Shown one piece after another: positions 22,972-34,548 of a stretch of 64,000 bases of DNA; position 1 is the first letter of the stretch; each line of letters starts with the position of its first letter. The notes beneath the pieces are model-generated. The model searched no databases. It had not been told where the DNA came from and saw only the letters and a list, made by a program, of their open reading frames with translations. Origin of the DNA: Gracilariopsis chorda (Eukaryota > Rhodophyta > Florideophyceae > Gracilariales > Gracilariaceae); the NCBI GenBank assembly GCA_003194525.1, contig NBIV01000245.1, forward strand, positions 1-64,000. Reading direction: 5' to 3'. A program made the position numbers and the translations under genes.

Positions 22972-23816
22972 TTACTGTTGGCGCTCTGGCGCCACACTGC
23001 TGGACAGCTTTTCCACCAGGTCATGAAGAGTGGTGCTCAGCGCAGAAATCATGGCCTTTGTATCGAGTATGCTCCTGTTGAAGTCTTCTCTCAGCGCTGT
23101 TACTTCCTTCTTTACAGCGTTTGAAATCAAGTATTCATGATCTATCGTGACTCTTTCGCCGTCCTGAGTGGTAGACATCGATTTTGCAATCACTCCCATA
23201 AACTCTGTCATGGACTCCATACTGCGAACCAAAGTGTCTTCCACTTATTTTTCTTCCCATGTAAACCAGTCATACCAATCGGACGCTTTCTTTCCTGCAC
23301 ACCAATTTCTGCCACTCCAACATCGTCGTCCTTCCCGCTAGGGTGCTCCGCATAGTCGTCATTGTCGCTGTCGTTGTCAACGAGCTTCGCGGTAATTGTG
23401 CCTTGTATACTTTGGGGGATATGTTTTGCCGTACGTACATCTGGGGGGCACGTTGGATCTCCTGTAGGCTTCTTTGCGTTGCAAAGTTTATCGAATTTGT
23501 TTTTCAGTGAATCCTGATCACGCAGAGGACGAAAATTCTGAGTGCACCATTTGTTGATTTCGTCAGCTACCATCGCCTACATGTTGGCACCGACAGTTTT
23601 GCTACGTTCTATGATATCCAGCATGGTGGAGACATCGTCTTTGCTATAGTTTGGAGCACCACTGCGACCTTTTGCTTTGAACTCTCTTCCTTTTGTGGGC
23701 GACTGTATGGGTTTTGGTGAAGAGGCAGTGTACTTTGCGGCCTCTTTGTAGCTCTTAATCACTGGGGAGGACACAGCTGTTGCAGTAATGTCACTGGCCG
23801 CTGCTTCCTTGGGCAT
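22972..23816 (-). pseudogene. Harbinger-associated Myb/SANT-like protein (DUF6818-type), broken
   Basis: Start chosen at the ATG at 23816 (MPKEAAASDITATAVSS). A longer frame upstream lacks family resemblance. Ser/Thr/Lys-rich N-terminus, then a Myb/trihelix-like domain: GRSGAPNYSKDDVSTMLDII, ERSKTVGANM, MVADEINKWCTQNF, RDQDSLKNKFDKLCNAKK and PTGDPTCPPDVRTAKHI. An acidic stretch follows (NDSDNDDYAEHP), then a C-terminal helical, likely coiled-coil tail ending APERQQ. Two breaks: a TAG about five codons before MVADEIN (where Trp is expected) and a frame change near 23240. Such proteins bind transposon ends and help import or recruit the transposase. Convergent with the transposase, the normal Harbinger two-gene layout. 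I recall this domain mostly from oomycetes, fungi and red algae. Confidence 0.75.
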
Positions 23817-23942
23817 TTTGGCGAAGCGAATTCGGTGGTAAAGGGAGATGAGACAAAACGATAACGTGCTTGCCGTTTGCAAGGATGCGAAGGAAGCAAA
23901 GAACTCTTGAGGGTTTATTGTATCAGGTGTTGCGGTTGTCTG

Positions 23943-23963
23943 TTTGGCGCCAATATTTGGCGC
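23943..23963. promoter_or_regulatory. Two TTTGGCGC sites upstream of the Myb-like gene
   Basis: TTTGGCGC at 23943-23950 and 23956-23963, about 130-150 bp before the ATG of the Myb-like gene. They match the E2F consensus TTTSGCGC. They may instead be subterminal transposase-binding repeats: a similar GGCCAAATATGGCG lies near 21550 on the other side of the element. Confidence 0.25.
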
Positions 23964-24064
23964 ATCAAATGGCGTATGTATTTTCGAATCGGAGAACGAC
24001 CGCGCCAAACCTTTGTCCAGTTGGCTATCTGTTTATTTCCGAATTCACTCAATACACTGCATAG

Positions 24065-25904
24065 ACTAGTTTTTTAGCACGTGTCTGACGCACCGCTTGA
24101 AAGTACATGCTGAGAAATCCGAACTGTTTCTACGAGAGGCCCGTTTCTGCGGACTGCTCTTCTTCTTCTTCTTTATTTTGGGTTCAATATGTCTGATTAC
24201 GGCATATTGATAGAGGTTTTTTCTTTTTATGAGAAAAACCTCTCTCTCCTAAGAAAGGCTAACAACTTCTGTGGCCACTGGCGGACTATCTCCGCCAAAG
24301 TCTTACCTTTTCTCTCTGCTGCGGCAGGAAGCTCGCGTCTCCTAGAATCTGTCCGCTTAGTACAACGAAGCACATAGTTTTCAGCGCTGTTGGTAGCGGG
24401 CGTGTTACAGTCACATCGTGATGGTTTCCCTTCTATGTAACTTGCAACAGGGTGAAGCTTCGGCGTGTGTCCTACATAGATCTTGCGGACAGCTCATTTC
24501 CGTCGAAGGCATCCAGTACTCCCCCGATAACCTCACAACTCTACTGAACATGCACAAGCCAACGTACGCGTGGGACCTGCAGCAGCTACTCTGAGCATCC
24601 AATTGGATGCGTTCGTCAATCCCCTCCTACTCATCTTTCATTGCACTGTTACACAGCCTCCCCGAAACCATTTATAAGTGCAAGGGTTCTCGAACGAAGC
24701 GCGCCATTGCGAAAGTCCCCTTAACGAGCTACTGGGGAACAAAACATGATGATTCTTTCGAAACTACCAAGCAACAGTTAGCTCGTTCAACGAAACTCTC
24801 TCATTCAAAGAATGGGCACAAGTTATCCTTGTTCACTGATGCATCGGAGACCCATTGTTCTGCCATACCAACGCAAGTTCTGGACGGCCAGCTGAAACGA
24901 TGCATCGAAGATCAGGAACATGAACCGTTTTCTTTCCTCTCGGGTAGTTTTACCGGAGCAGTCGCTGGATGGAGTGTACCAGACGAGGAAGGCTTTGCCA
25001 TGGTGGAGTCTATGACCAACTTGGACTACCTGGTGACCGGAAGGACGGTTGCAATTTTTACCGACCACGCCAACCTTGTGTACCTCTTTGATCCGTACGG
25101 TCAAAGTTTTGGGATGTCAAAGCACACGGCAAGTAAACTGATGAGATGGGCATTGACACTGCGTGGTTTCAGATATGTGGTCGAACACCTGGCAGGAAAG
25201 CGCAACGTCTGGGCAGATATGTTGTCTCGGTGGGATGTGCAGCCGAGCAGAAAGTTATGCGCTGTCAAAATCACGTCTCTTCTACTCTCAACAATAACCC
25301 TTTCCCTGGACGCAAGGCTCGACTGGCCTATAAGGGAAGATATCCGTGAATCACAGAGTCCCGCTACGCAGAAGCCTCCTGGGCGATTCAAGGACCGAGA
25401 TGGAATAATAAAAGATGTGAAGGGGGTACTCTGGGTACCGAAACAGGACAAGCTGATGCAACTCAGGATCATGGTAGCCGGCCATGCTGGGCTGAGGGGA
25501 CACCGTGGATATAGGATGACGCAAACGACCATCGCGGCTCATTTCTGGTGGGACTCGGTGACGTCGGACGTTGAAGGATTCGTTAAATCTTGCCTTCATT
25601 GTTTGGCTACCGAAATCGGAGAGACCGTGCCGCGTCCGCTCGGCCGCTGCATGCTGACTGCCTTAACGAAGTGTTACATTTCGACTACTGCTACATGATG
25701 GACGGTGTCGGAGGTTCCAAGTATGTGCTCATATTGAAGGATGACTTTAGCAGATATGTTTGGCTCATTGCAATGGCTGAGGCTAATGCAGAAAATACCA
25801 CTAAGGCACTATTGTCGTGGTTCGCTTCGTTCGGTATCGTGCGCACTTGGGTTTCGGATTGCGGCTCACACTTCAAGAATGAAGTGGTCCGCTCTCTTTG
25901 AGAG
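24065..25904 (+). mobile_element. Gypsy C, 5' remaining part (reverse transcriptase to integrase)
   Basis: Ty3/gypsy sequence from the end of the reverse transcriptase (LKVHAEKSELFLREARFCG, about 24.1 kb) through RNase H (LSLFTDASETHCSAI, about 24.83 kb) to the integrase core (FRYVVEHLAGKRNVWADML at the RNase H-integrase border; WVSDCGSHFKNE at about 25.86 kb). The 5' LTR, gag and protease are gone. It is interrupted by a LINE fragment (24160-24483) and, at 25904, by the young gypsy E1. A handful of breaks; older than E1. Confidence 0.88.
24160..24483 (-). mobile_element. 5'-truncated LINE 3' end with target-site duplication
   Basis: On the minus strand it encodes the last ~70 codons of a LINE polyprotein: a CDCNTPATNSAENYVLRC zinc-like piece, RRRELPAAAERKG, IVRQWPQKLLAFL, RRERFFS and a stop. 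A short 3' UTR with AATAAA ends in (GAA)4. It is flanked by a 12-bp near-exact direct repeat TGCGGAC[T/A]GCTC (24148-24159 and 24484-24495) that belongs to gypsy C. The protein end matches the LINE relic in the palindrome spacer (RRRELPPLRERQG, IVRIWPEKL, RERFFS). Confidence 0.8.
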
Positions 25905-26349
25905 TGTTGATGTTAGCGAGTATCATTTCGAACGGCTGGATGTCCGAAGCGAAAGCAACTTGCAGAAGAAGCTTCACTACGTTACACAGAACCGTGAGCC
26001 TTGTACCGCAGGAAAGCTTAGGAAAAGAAAGGCTTGAAGTAGGCGTGCCCTGCTGTAGAGAGAGCAGCACGCCAACAGCGACTTGAGAACGTTTGAGCAA
26101 GAACCGTTCAAGCTAGACGTACACAAGAGAACGTATTCTTTATTGTATAGAACAGCTAGAAATCCTGTACTACACGGAGTAGCACAAAAATGCAGAGCTG
26201 TCGTACGAAGTATAAAAAGACCGATCACCCGCAGAAGAGCAGTGATCGGGGGCATCCTGGGCAGGAGATCCGGGGTCCTTGTGCCTGTTCCTGTTGCCCG
26301 CGCTACTGCACTCACGTCATCGCACTCTGCAACCCTGTTCTGATCAACA
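25905..26349 (+). repeat. 5' LTR of gypsy E1
   Basis: 445 bp, TGTTGA...TCAACA. TATA box TATAAAAAG at 26211-26219, immediately followed by an 8-bp hairpin (CCGATCAC 26221-26228, GTGATCGG 26242-26249). A second stem lies near 26042-26073 (GGCGTG...CACGCC). Confidence 0.93.
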
Positions 26350-29300
26350 AAGCGCTTTGATCTCTTTCTGCAAAGAGTAATAGAACGGTTTTGGAGCAAG
26401 ATGTCGTCGTGTGGGATAATCAACACGATCCAGGCCCCTACTCTCGAAGGAGCCTCGCAGCCCGAGCTCATCAAATTCGAAGTCGATTTCGCTGCGTACA
26501 ATGAGCGCATCGAAGATATCAATTCGGCAAGGCCCCCAAGTCAGCGAATCAAAGCAGCATCAATCAGGCAATGTATGAAGCCAAGACTTTTACACAGCCT
26601 TTGCATTCTTGGCCGCATTGGAAACGCTGGATCATCCGAAGAGGCCACGGACGAGGCCGTGAAGATCTGGTTTGACGCACGTTTAGCATCGACGATCTCG
26701 AACCTAAGCGACCGAGTGGAAGAGGCATTGGCCACCGTGAAGTACAAGCATATGCATCGGGACCCGTCTGGAGCCGCCGAAAACCTTGTGTTGGAAACAA
26801 TCGCTGCTTTGGATGAATACAATGCTTCCAGCATTATTACGGACCGCGATCAATGTAAGGAACTTATTGCCAAGCTGGTGAAGAAGCTGGAACCTGCTGA
26901 GCTGCGGCAGATTGTAACGGACCAGATGCGCCTCTGGAAAAAGGAGCAGAAAGGGGATATTAAGTTCTTTACAAATACGATATCCACACTTGCCGCACAG
27001 GTGCGCACCGTACAGTGCGCAATGGCAAAACTGAAGCGGAAAGATACGCACATGCGTGAGCAAGGTAGGCACGCAGGGAGAAATGAAGGACCGGATCGGA
27101 AGAGATTGCGAAGAACCCCGGGAAAGCCGCATAGTAACGACATCGAGAGAACTAAAGGAGACAAGAAGAAATATACAGAGATGTATGCCACCGGGGAATG
27201 GAAGAAGCCGTGTTTGAACGTAGAGAAGTGCTCAGGGATTCATCCAATCAGTAAATGTCCGGTGACTACGAAGGAAGAGAGACGTGAGCTACTGGACAAG
27301 CATTTCGGCAAGAAGAAAACGCTTAAGGTGAGAGCCGTTTCTCTTGGCCCAGCAAGCGAGTCGGAGCCAAATGCCGAGGAAGGAAGGTACAGAATCTTCC
27401 TGAACGACATCGAAGCAGCGGCATTGGGGGACTCTAGCGCAGACTATTCAACGATTCCGTCAGATTGTTTCGAAACTATTATAGCCAAGTATCCGGAACT
27501 CGTGGTCGAACAGCTCCCAATCCCACTATCCGTTGAGACTGCACTGTGTGCCAAGGACTTAGGACAGTCCGTTTTTGCTCGAAGGAGGGTGAGCCTGAAC
27601 CTGACGATAATACTGCCACAGACAGGATTGCCGGTGTGTATCAGAGGAGTTCAATTCCTGATTGCGGACTCGAAAATGCCGGAAATCCTGCTGGGCAGGC
27701 CTCTCCTGAAAGCCATGGGATTCGATTTCAACGCCCATTTGCAACGCATGGCACCTCTGATAGACGGTAAGTCGGAACAAGAACTGCGTGAAAGGACGTA
27801 CACACTGGCATCGACAAGCTATCACGGGGCGAGATACACTGATGGCGATGAAGACCCAATTGAATTGCCCGAGTGCCTCCATGCCGGTTTCGGACCTGAC
27901 ACAGTTGAAGAAATAGAAGCAGCGATCAGGTCGGCAGTCGGTGAGGCAAGGAAGAATGGCATGTCTGACACGGGCGCCAAAAGGCTGGAAGTCCTGCTGA
28001 AGAAGAATCGAAGCAGTTTCGGGATTCAATTGGGATCACAACCGCCAGCAGAAGTACGCCCATTGTCGATCAAACTCGCACCAAACGCCAAACCGTACCG
28101 CACACCACAGCGAAGATATTCCACAGCTCAGAGAGCGTTCATCTCCCACACCATCAAGCAATTAGAAAGAAATGGCGCCGTGTACAAGAACGATCAGGCA
28201 AGGTGGGCGTGCCCCGCACTGGCAGTACCGAAATCCGGAAAAGATAAACTACGGTTTACTGTTGACCTACGCGGAACAAATTCTCGGACTGTACCACTGC
28301 AGTCGGATATGCCTCACTTGGAATCAATGTTACAGGAATGCAGCGGAAGTAGATGTTTCGCCAATATCGATTTTACGCACGGATACTGGCAGCTGCCGCT
28401 CGATGAGATGTCCCAGGAACTGATGTCGATCCAGACACCGTTAGGAATTTACTCCCCAACCAGAACATTACAAGGAGGCACGGACTCTGGCAATCATTTC
28501 CAAGCCGTGACGAGGGAAAAATTTGAAGGAAGGGTCCAAAGGATGCTGCAATGGTTGGACGACTTTCTCATCCACGCCCAAAATGAAGAGCAGCTCCTAT
28601 CTGAACTAGAAGCATTCCTCCAAGTGTGTAGCGAGGTGGGTTTCAAATTAAATCCGAAGAAGTCTTGTTTCTATGCCACTGAAGTCAAGTTCTGCGGGAG
28701 AATCATTTCGGCCGAAGGTGTCCGCTTCGACCCTAGGAATTTCGAGGTCCTGTTGAGAATGAAAGCACCTTAGACTGCGGACGAGTTGCAGCAACTGCTG
28801 TGCGCAACCAATTGGCTGAGGAATTCTATACCGAACTACGCGCGCCTTATCGAACCGCTACACAACATGTTGGAAGAAGCATGCCGGAGAACGGGGAAAA
28901 GAACGAAGAAAGCGTTGAAGAAGGTGCGACTCAATTGGACTGCCGAGCATGCCGAAGCATTCGAACTGGTCAAGAAACAACTGGCACGAGCAACAACACT
29001 CTCGCTCCCGAAGGAAGGTTATAGGATTTGTCTCTTTACGGATGCATCCGAAACTCATTGGGCAGGAATTTTGACTCAGTCCCCTGAATCAGATAAGGAC
29101 AAGAAGATCGAGGACCAATTGCACGAGCCCCTCTGCTTCTTATCCGGTGCGTTTAATGGGTCCTCCGAGAGGTGGAGTGTACCGGAAAAGGAAGGGTACG
29201 CCATCGTAGAGTCCATGTGCAGGCTGGACTACCTCATCGTCGGGCGGACTGTATCAATATATACGGGTCACGCGAACCTCGTATATATTTACGACCCATA

Positions 29301-31054
29301 CGGTCGTAACCCTGGGGTACCTAGGCATGTTGCAAACAAACTCACAAGGTGGGCTCTGAAGTTGAACGCATTTCGATTCGTGATAGAACACGTGTCTGGG
29401 GAACGAAACTTTTGGGCTGATATGCTTACAAGATGGGCTGTCAAAGCCAAACGGACGGTAGAACCAACCGTCACGGGACGTATTCGAGCACTGATGACAG
29501 CACCAATCAACCCCGGCCTGGTCAAGGACTACGACTGGCCCACGATGCACGATATTATTACGTCACAGAATAGCAGCAGTGTGGCGCCTCCAGCCCAATA
29601 CACGAAGACAAACGGCATCATACGAACCCCGAAAGGTCAGATCTGGATTCCGGAAGGAGATGAGAAACTACAGTTCAGAATCATGATTGCCGCTCACACT
29701 GGGAAAGGAGGACATCGAGCAACAGATCCCACATTAGATACCGTAGCAGCGCAATTTTGGTGGAAAGACCTAAAGAAACACATTAGTGCCTTCACTAGAT
29801 CTTATCTGCACTGCCTTGCTACTGAGTCTGGAAGGATGGTACCGAGACCATTGGGTCACACCATGCACGCCAACAAGCCAAACGAGTTGATACATTTCGA
29901 CTATTGCTACATGGGAAAGGAAGAGCACGGTGAAATATACTCCCTTATTGTGAAGGATGACCTGTCTGGCTATGTGTGGATGAGAGCAGTAGAAGAAGCT
30001 GACGCGGAAACGACTGCAGATGTACTCATGGATTGGTTCGCGGCTTTTGGTGTCTCAAGATCATGGGTTTCAGATCAAGGCAGTCATTTCAAAAACAAGC
30101 TCGTGAAGCTACTCGCACAGAAGCTGAAGGCAAGCCATCATTTCACTCTTCCCTACTGCCCATGGACCAACTGTTCAGTTGAGATAGTCTGCAGAGAGTT
30201 ACTTAGGACATGTCGAGCAATGCTTTCAGAATTCCAACTTCCCCAGTCAGCCTGGCCGTCCGTACTGCCACTGGTCCAATCAGCTCTGAACAGCGCACCG
30301 GCAAGAAGACTGAACGGAAGTTGCCCTCTCACAGTGTTCACAGGGCTGCCACAGGACTCCCCATTGACTGCTATTCTACGAGGGAAAGCAGAAGTGAAAT
30401 CTGTACAGGATATAAAGGTATCTCAATCAACGGCTCTGAAGAACTTAGACAAGTTACATCAGGCCTTACAGAACATCCATCGCGTATGCGCGGAACGATC
30501 AGGGAAACAGCGCAAAGCTTCGGTCGACGCGCATAATCGTCGTACTGGTGTGAAACCCGTCAATTTCTGCAAAGGAGATTTTGTATTGAAGGCGGTAATG
30601 CAGAGAAATATCCGGGCAAAGACCTGCCTGAGGTGGCAAGGACCTTTTCGCGTCACGGAATGCCGCCAACAGTATATTTTCGAAGTCGAAGATCTGGCTA
30701 CTGGAAAATAGGAACTCGTACACGGAAGGACGCTGAAAATTTTCCAAAACAAGGATTTCGAAGTTACAGAGGAGCTACGAGAACATCTGGCATATCAGAA
30801 GAACGAACTGTTGGTAATCGAGGACTTCCAGGATATTCGCCTACGAAAGAGAAATATCGAACTATTAGTGAAGTGGACAGGTTTCGAGAACAATGAGGCT
30901 GACTGGGTTGATTTAAAATCATTACAACAGGATGTGCCAGATTTAGTACAAGAATATCTCACGGAAACAAAGAAAGGAGGAACACGCAGACAACAAAATG
31001 TAATCGCATCCATTAACCAAAAATAACCAACCACGGAGGCTGGTTATGGGGGAC

Positions 31055-31499
31055 TATTGATGTTAGCGAGTATCATTTCGAACGGCTGGATGTCCGAAGC
31101 GAAAGCAACTTGCAGAAGAAGCTTCACTACGTTACACAGAACCGTGAGCCTTGTACCGCAGGAAAGCTTAGGAAAAGAAAGGCTTGAAGTAGGCGTGCCC
31201 TGCTGTAGAGAGAGCAGCACGCCAACAGCGACGTGAGAACGTTTGAGCAAGAACCGTTCAAGCTAGACGTACACAAGAGAACGTATTCTTTATTGTATAG
31301 AACAGCTAGAAATTCTGTACTACACGGAGTAGCACAAAAATGCAGAGCTGTCGTACGAAGTATAAAAAGACCGATCACCCGCAGAAGAGCAGTGATCGGG
31401 GGCATCCTGGGCAGGAGATCCGGGGTCCTTGTGCCTGTTCCTGTTGCCCGCGCTACTGCACTCACGTCATCGCACTCTGCAACCCTGTTCTGATCAACA
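31055..31499 (+). repeat. 3' LTR of gypsy E1
   Basis: 445 bp, about 99.3% identical to the 5' LTR by eye. TATA box at 31361-31369, and the same hairpin at 31371-31399. Confidence 0.93.
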
Positions 31500-32403
31500 G
31501 AGAGCAGACTAGAGGCTCTCACCACTTCACGCTAGCCTACTGCCAGTGGAGCAACGGTACAGTTGAAGTCGTACGTAGAGAGCTGTTACGCGCCACTAGA
31601 CCGTTGTTATCAAATCTTCAACTACCGCACAAGTGCTGGCCTGATATTGTCCTTGTTGTGCAATCGATCCTGAACTCTACTCTGGCAGAAAGGCTGGGTA
31701 GACGTTGTGCATTCACCTTATTTACAGGGCTACTGCAAGACACTCCATTGCAGTCGGTTAGAGTGAAGCTTGGGAAAACGACTATTGTGAAAACCGTCGA
31801 AGATCTTCGCGCAAGAAAGCTGATAAGGATGCAAGAAATCCAACGTGCAGTTCACAATATGCATAGGGATTTCGCCAATCGTTTCTCACAGAAGCGACGC
31901 AAGGACGTGCAGAGACATAACGCGCGCGTACCAAAGTTCGTGCGGTTAATTTCGCGGAAGGCGATTTTGTTCTGCGGGGAATCTTTCGAAAGGAACGAGG
32001 TGGAAAGCCCGCAGTGAGATGGCGAGGTCCGTACCGTGTGGTGGCCTCCCAGTCGGAATACACCTTCACCATAGAAGACCTCCTTACAGAAGAGCCGAGC
32101 AAGGTACATGGTCGCCGTCTAAAATTCTTTCGCAACAAAGATTTCAACGTCACGGAAAAGGTGCATAACCATCTCGCATACCAGCAAAATGCGTTTCTCG
32201 TGGTGCAAAACTTCGACAATATACGCAGCGTTCAAGGACATGTCGAGTTGTTAACGAACTGGCGGGGATTCGCAGAGGTAGAAAGCTCATGGGTTTCGCT
32301 TGCTTTGCTGCGCGAGGACGTACCTGAGTTGGTCAAGGATTACCTCAACGATATCCAGAAGTCAGGCTATCGTCGGCAGAGATCGTTAGCGTTCTCTGTG
32401 TAA
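31500..32403 (+). mobile_element. Gypsy C, 3' remaining part (integrase end and chromodomain)
   Basis: Continues the element interrupted at 25904: integrase tail (HHFTLAYCQWSNGTVEVV) and a chromodomain-like end (VELLTNWRGFAEVESSW) to the stop near 32403. The reading is broken in a few places. The first 5 bp are the E1 target duplication. Confidence 0.88.
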
Positions 32404-32873
32404 AAATGGCACTGCCGTGCTTTTCGGAAATCGGTCCCTAAGGGACTGTTAAACACTCTGACCTCGCTAAGTCCAGGGGGACACGTAACGCCTCTAGCCG
32501 TGGGTACCAGGGCTGGAGCATTCTTGGCCACTAAAATCGGTACAACACGTAACGGCTAATCTCTAAAGGCCGTGATTGGGCGACGTAGTCCACTCTCGAG
32601 ATTAAGCCTATGCGCAACGTACACTCACGGAATGAGTGATGGTTGACCTCCCTATCTAGCTATGGATCCAGAGATCGCGCTTTTGCCACGGAAGAATGAC
32701 GCAAGTGCCGAACGCGGCGCTCTCGCGCGATCTCGGCCGTCCACCCTCGTTTGGAGTGGCTGCACGCGCGCTGCGTTGAAGTGTAATGCACAATGTTAGG
32801 ATCTGTAGGGAGGTAATTAAAACACTCTGGAAGGAAGGCGAGGAAGGTCTGAAAGGCTGAGGGGAACCGCCTC
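32404..32873. other. No gene; possible remnant of gypsy C 3' LTR
   Basis: TGTTAAACACTCTG at about 32447 follows CCCTAAGGGAC and might open gypsy C's 3' LTR, but I found no matching 5' copy or clear end. No coding signature. Confidence 0.3.
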
Positions 32874-33356
32874 TGTTCCCCCACAACTTGCCACAGATAG
32901 GACTGCGAGCACGGGCCCCGCGATAAGCAACAGTAAATAGTACTCTCTGCTAAGTAGCAAGTTCGTAGCTAACTGCGTCGCTAGCCAATGCGCAATTGAC
33001 AACTGCGCGGACAGCAAATGCGTGGATGGGAACTGCGTGCGTTACAATTTTTCGCGTGCAATGGTGGTAATGTAGCTAACGTTATTGCCGAGGTCGATTG
33101 ACAATAGAATTGGCAGGGGGGCGCATAGAAGGCCTTCCAAGTTATTGGAAGGCAACTTACATTGCAGAAAAGAGAGAATGACGTGTATGTTTGATTTGCA
33201 GCACTCTTGCCTCTTAGTTCAGCTCTATTTTCTCTACAGTACTTCCGTGTCTCGGTTCTACTAGACGCTCACCCTCCGTATTTCTGGCATCCACGAAGAC
33301 AGGTCTCGTAGATTGTCATCTCTGTATTTTTCGCGGACGACCAACACTGGACAACA
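32874..33356 (+). mobile_element. Solo-LTR-like sequence related to the gypsy E2 LTR
   Basis: It shares an ordered series of blocks with the E2 LTRs: TAGCAA...TGCG...CAACTGCG repeats, GGGCGC, CATAGAAGG followed by a hairpin (CCTTCCAA 33133-33140, TTGGAAGG 33145-33152), and the end CAACACTGGACAACA (E2: CAACACTGAACATCA). Start estimated at TGTTCCCCC. No convincing target duplication (GCCTC before, GCTTG after), so it is old or its edges are off. Confidence 0.6.
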
Positions 33357-34548
33357 GCTTGGAAAGCCGCTACTATTGGTACCGCTGGTACCGATTCGGT
33401 ACTACGAGTGTACCAACGGTACAACGGGGCCGAATAGCAAGCGCGCAGTTGGAGCGGAGGATCGCGCTGGGGCCAGTTGGTTATGGCCATGCCCCTTCAT
33501 ACGCGAATTGATGTTCGGATCAAAACCAAACGCAAATATGAGAAGTGGCTGAAAAGAAAGCCACACGTGGCACAGGACGGGGCCGCCTGAAGCGACTCCT
33601 GCAGCGCCACCCAGAGATGCTCGGCACACCTGCGGCGTCATACATACAGTACAGGGTGAGTTAGGTACAGAACGCTATAGTGTTGGGAACGTTAGCGTTG
33701 CTGCACGCTGGTTCTCTGCCACCGCGTGCAGCTCTTCGCGTCCGCGTCCGCGTCCACGTCCGCCCACCGTCTTCGCCCAACGCCACGGGCGCTATAGAAC
33801 AGCTCCCTACCTGAACCCCGGCCCTCGTTGCTTCCGCGGCTCATCAATCCTGCTCTCCCCCAGCAGCTCTTGCGCGGCATTGGCCTCAGCTCCAGTTCTT
33901 GCCACTCCTCTATGCTTCGCTACGAGGCTTGGTTGCCTGTCTTCCGACCCCGCACAATTGCAGCATACCCCCCTGCACTAAACGTACGTGTCAGTGCCTT
34001 TGCAAAATGCCAGCGCTTTGCTAGATGCCGGGACAGATGCTTCATTTCTTGATGCCAATGAATACGACGCACCAAAATATACAGGGCAGTCTGGAAGGGT
34101 AGCCGTTCTGCACCTCAATCTTTCCAAATGGCCTGGACTGGCTCGTACTGTCGACAATTAATCTCACACGCTACTGCTGTAGGCCGCTTATTATGGTCAC
34201 CATCACTGCGTCTCTTATCTTGCAGTTGTTCATGCAGCCGACATAGATGCCGTCGATCGCAGGGTGCTATAGCGCTACATATAGCTTTGGAGAGGAATCA
34301 TCACTCGGTATCCAGTGCGCATGTTAGGCTGGTGCAGACACCTCCATCACACATTTCCAAGGAAACACGCCCTACCAATTAGCCCCGTCCCCAAATAAAC
34401 CTTCAACCAACTCTTGCTGTAATTCGCGTACCAACATGTTCGACATGCACAGCCGGCACGAGGTCATGCAAAGCATCCAGCACCCCGCAGTCTAGTTCTG
34501 TTCTATTATATTATTCTCCCAATCTCTTACGCCAAGTCCTGGCAACTC
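33357..34548. other. Intergenic, no gene recognised
   Basis: About 1.2 kb with no protein signature on either strand. It holds a short CGCGTC-type tandem repeat at about 33738-33762. The DHHC gene may begin upstream of its first recognisable codon, but I see no support for exons here. Confidence 0.5.

Larger units (their letters stand above)
25905..31499 (+). mobile_element. Gypsy E1: young full-length Ty3/gypsy chromodomain retrotransposon
   Basis: 5595 bp with two 445-bp LTRs, terminal TGTTGA/TCAACA, and a 5-bp target duplication GAGAG (25900-25904, 31500-31504) in gypsy C. Internal order: gag with a Cys/His knuckle (CLNVEKCSGIHPISKCP), protease (ALGDSSADYSTIP), reverse transcriptase (WLDDFL), RNase H (ICLFTDASETHWAGIL), integrase (HCLATES zinc part, WVSDQGSHFKNK core) and a chromodomain-like C-terminus (IELLVKWTGFENNEADW). 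LTRs differ at about three positions, so insertion was recent. It looks nearly whole, with about two breaks. Confidence 0.95.

Noticed and set aside
33738-33762. CGCGTC tandem run as a regulatory element
   Set aside because: Short simple repeat with no other support.
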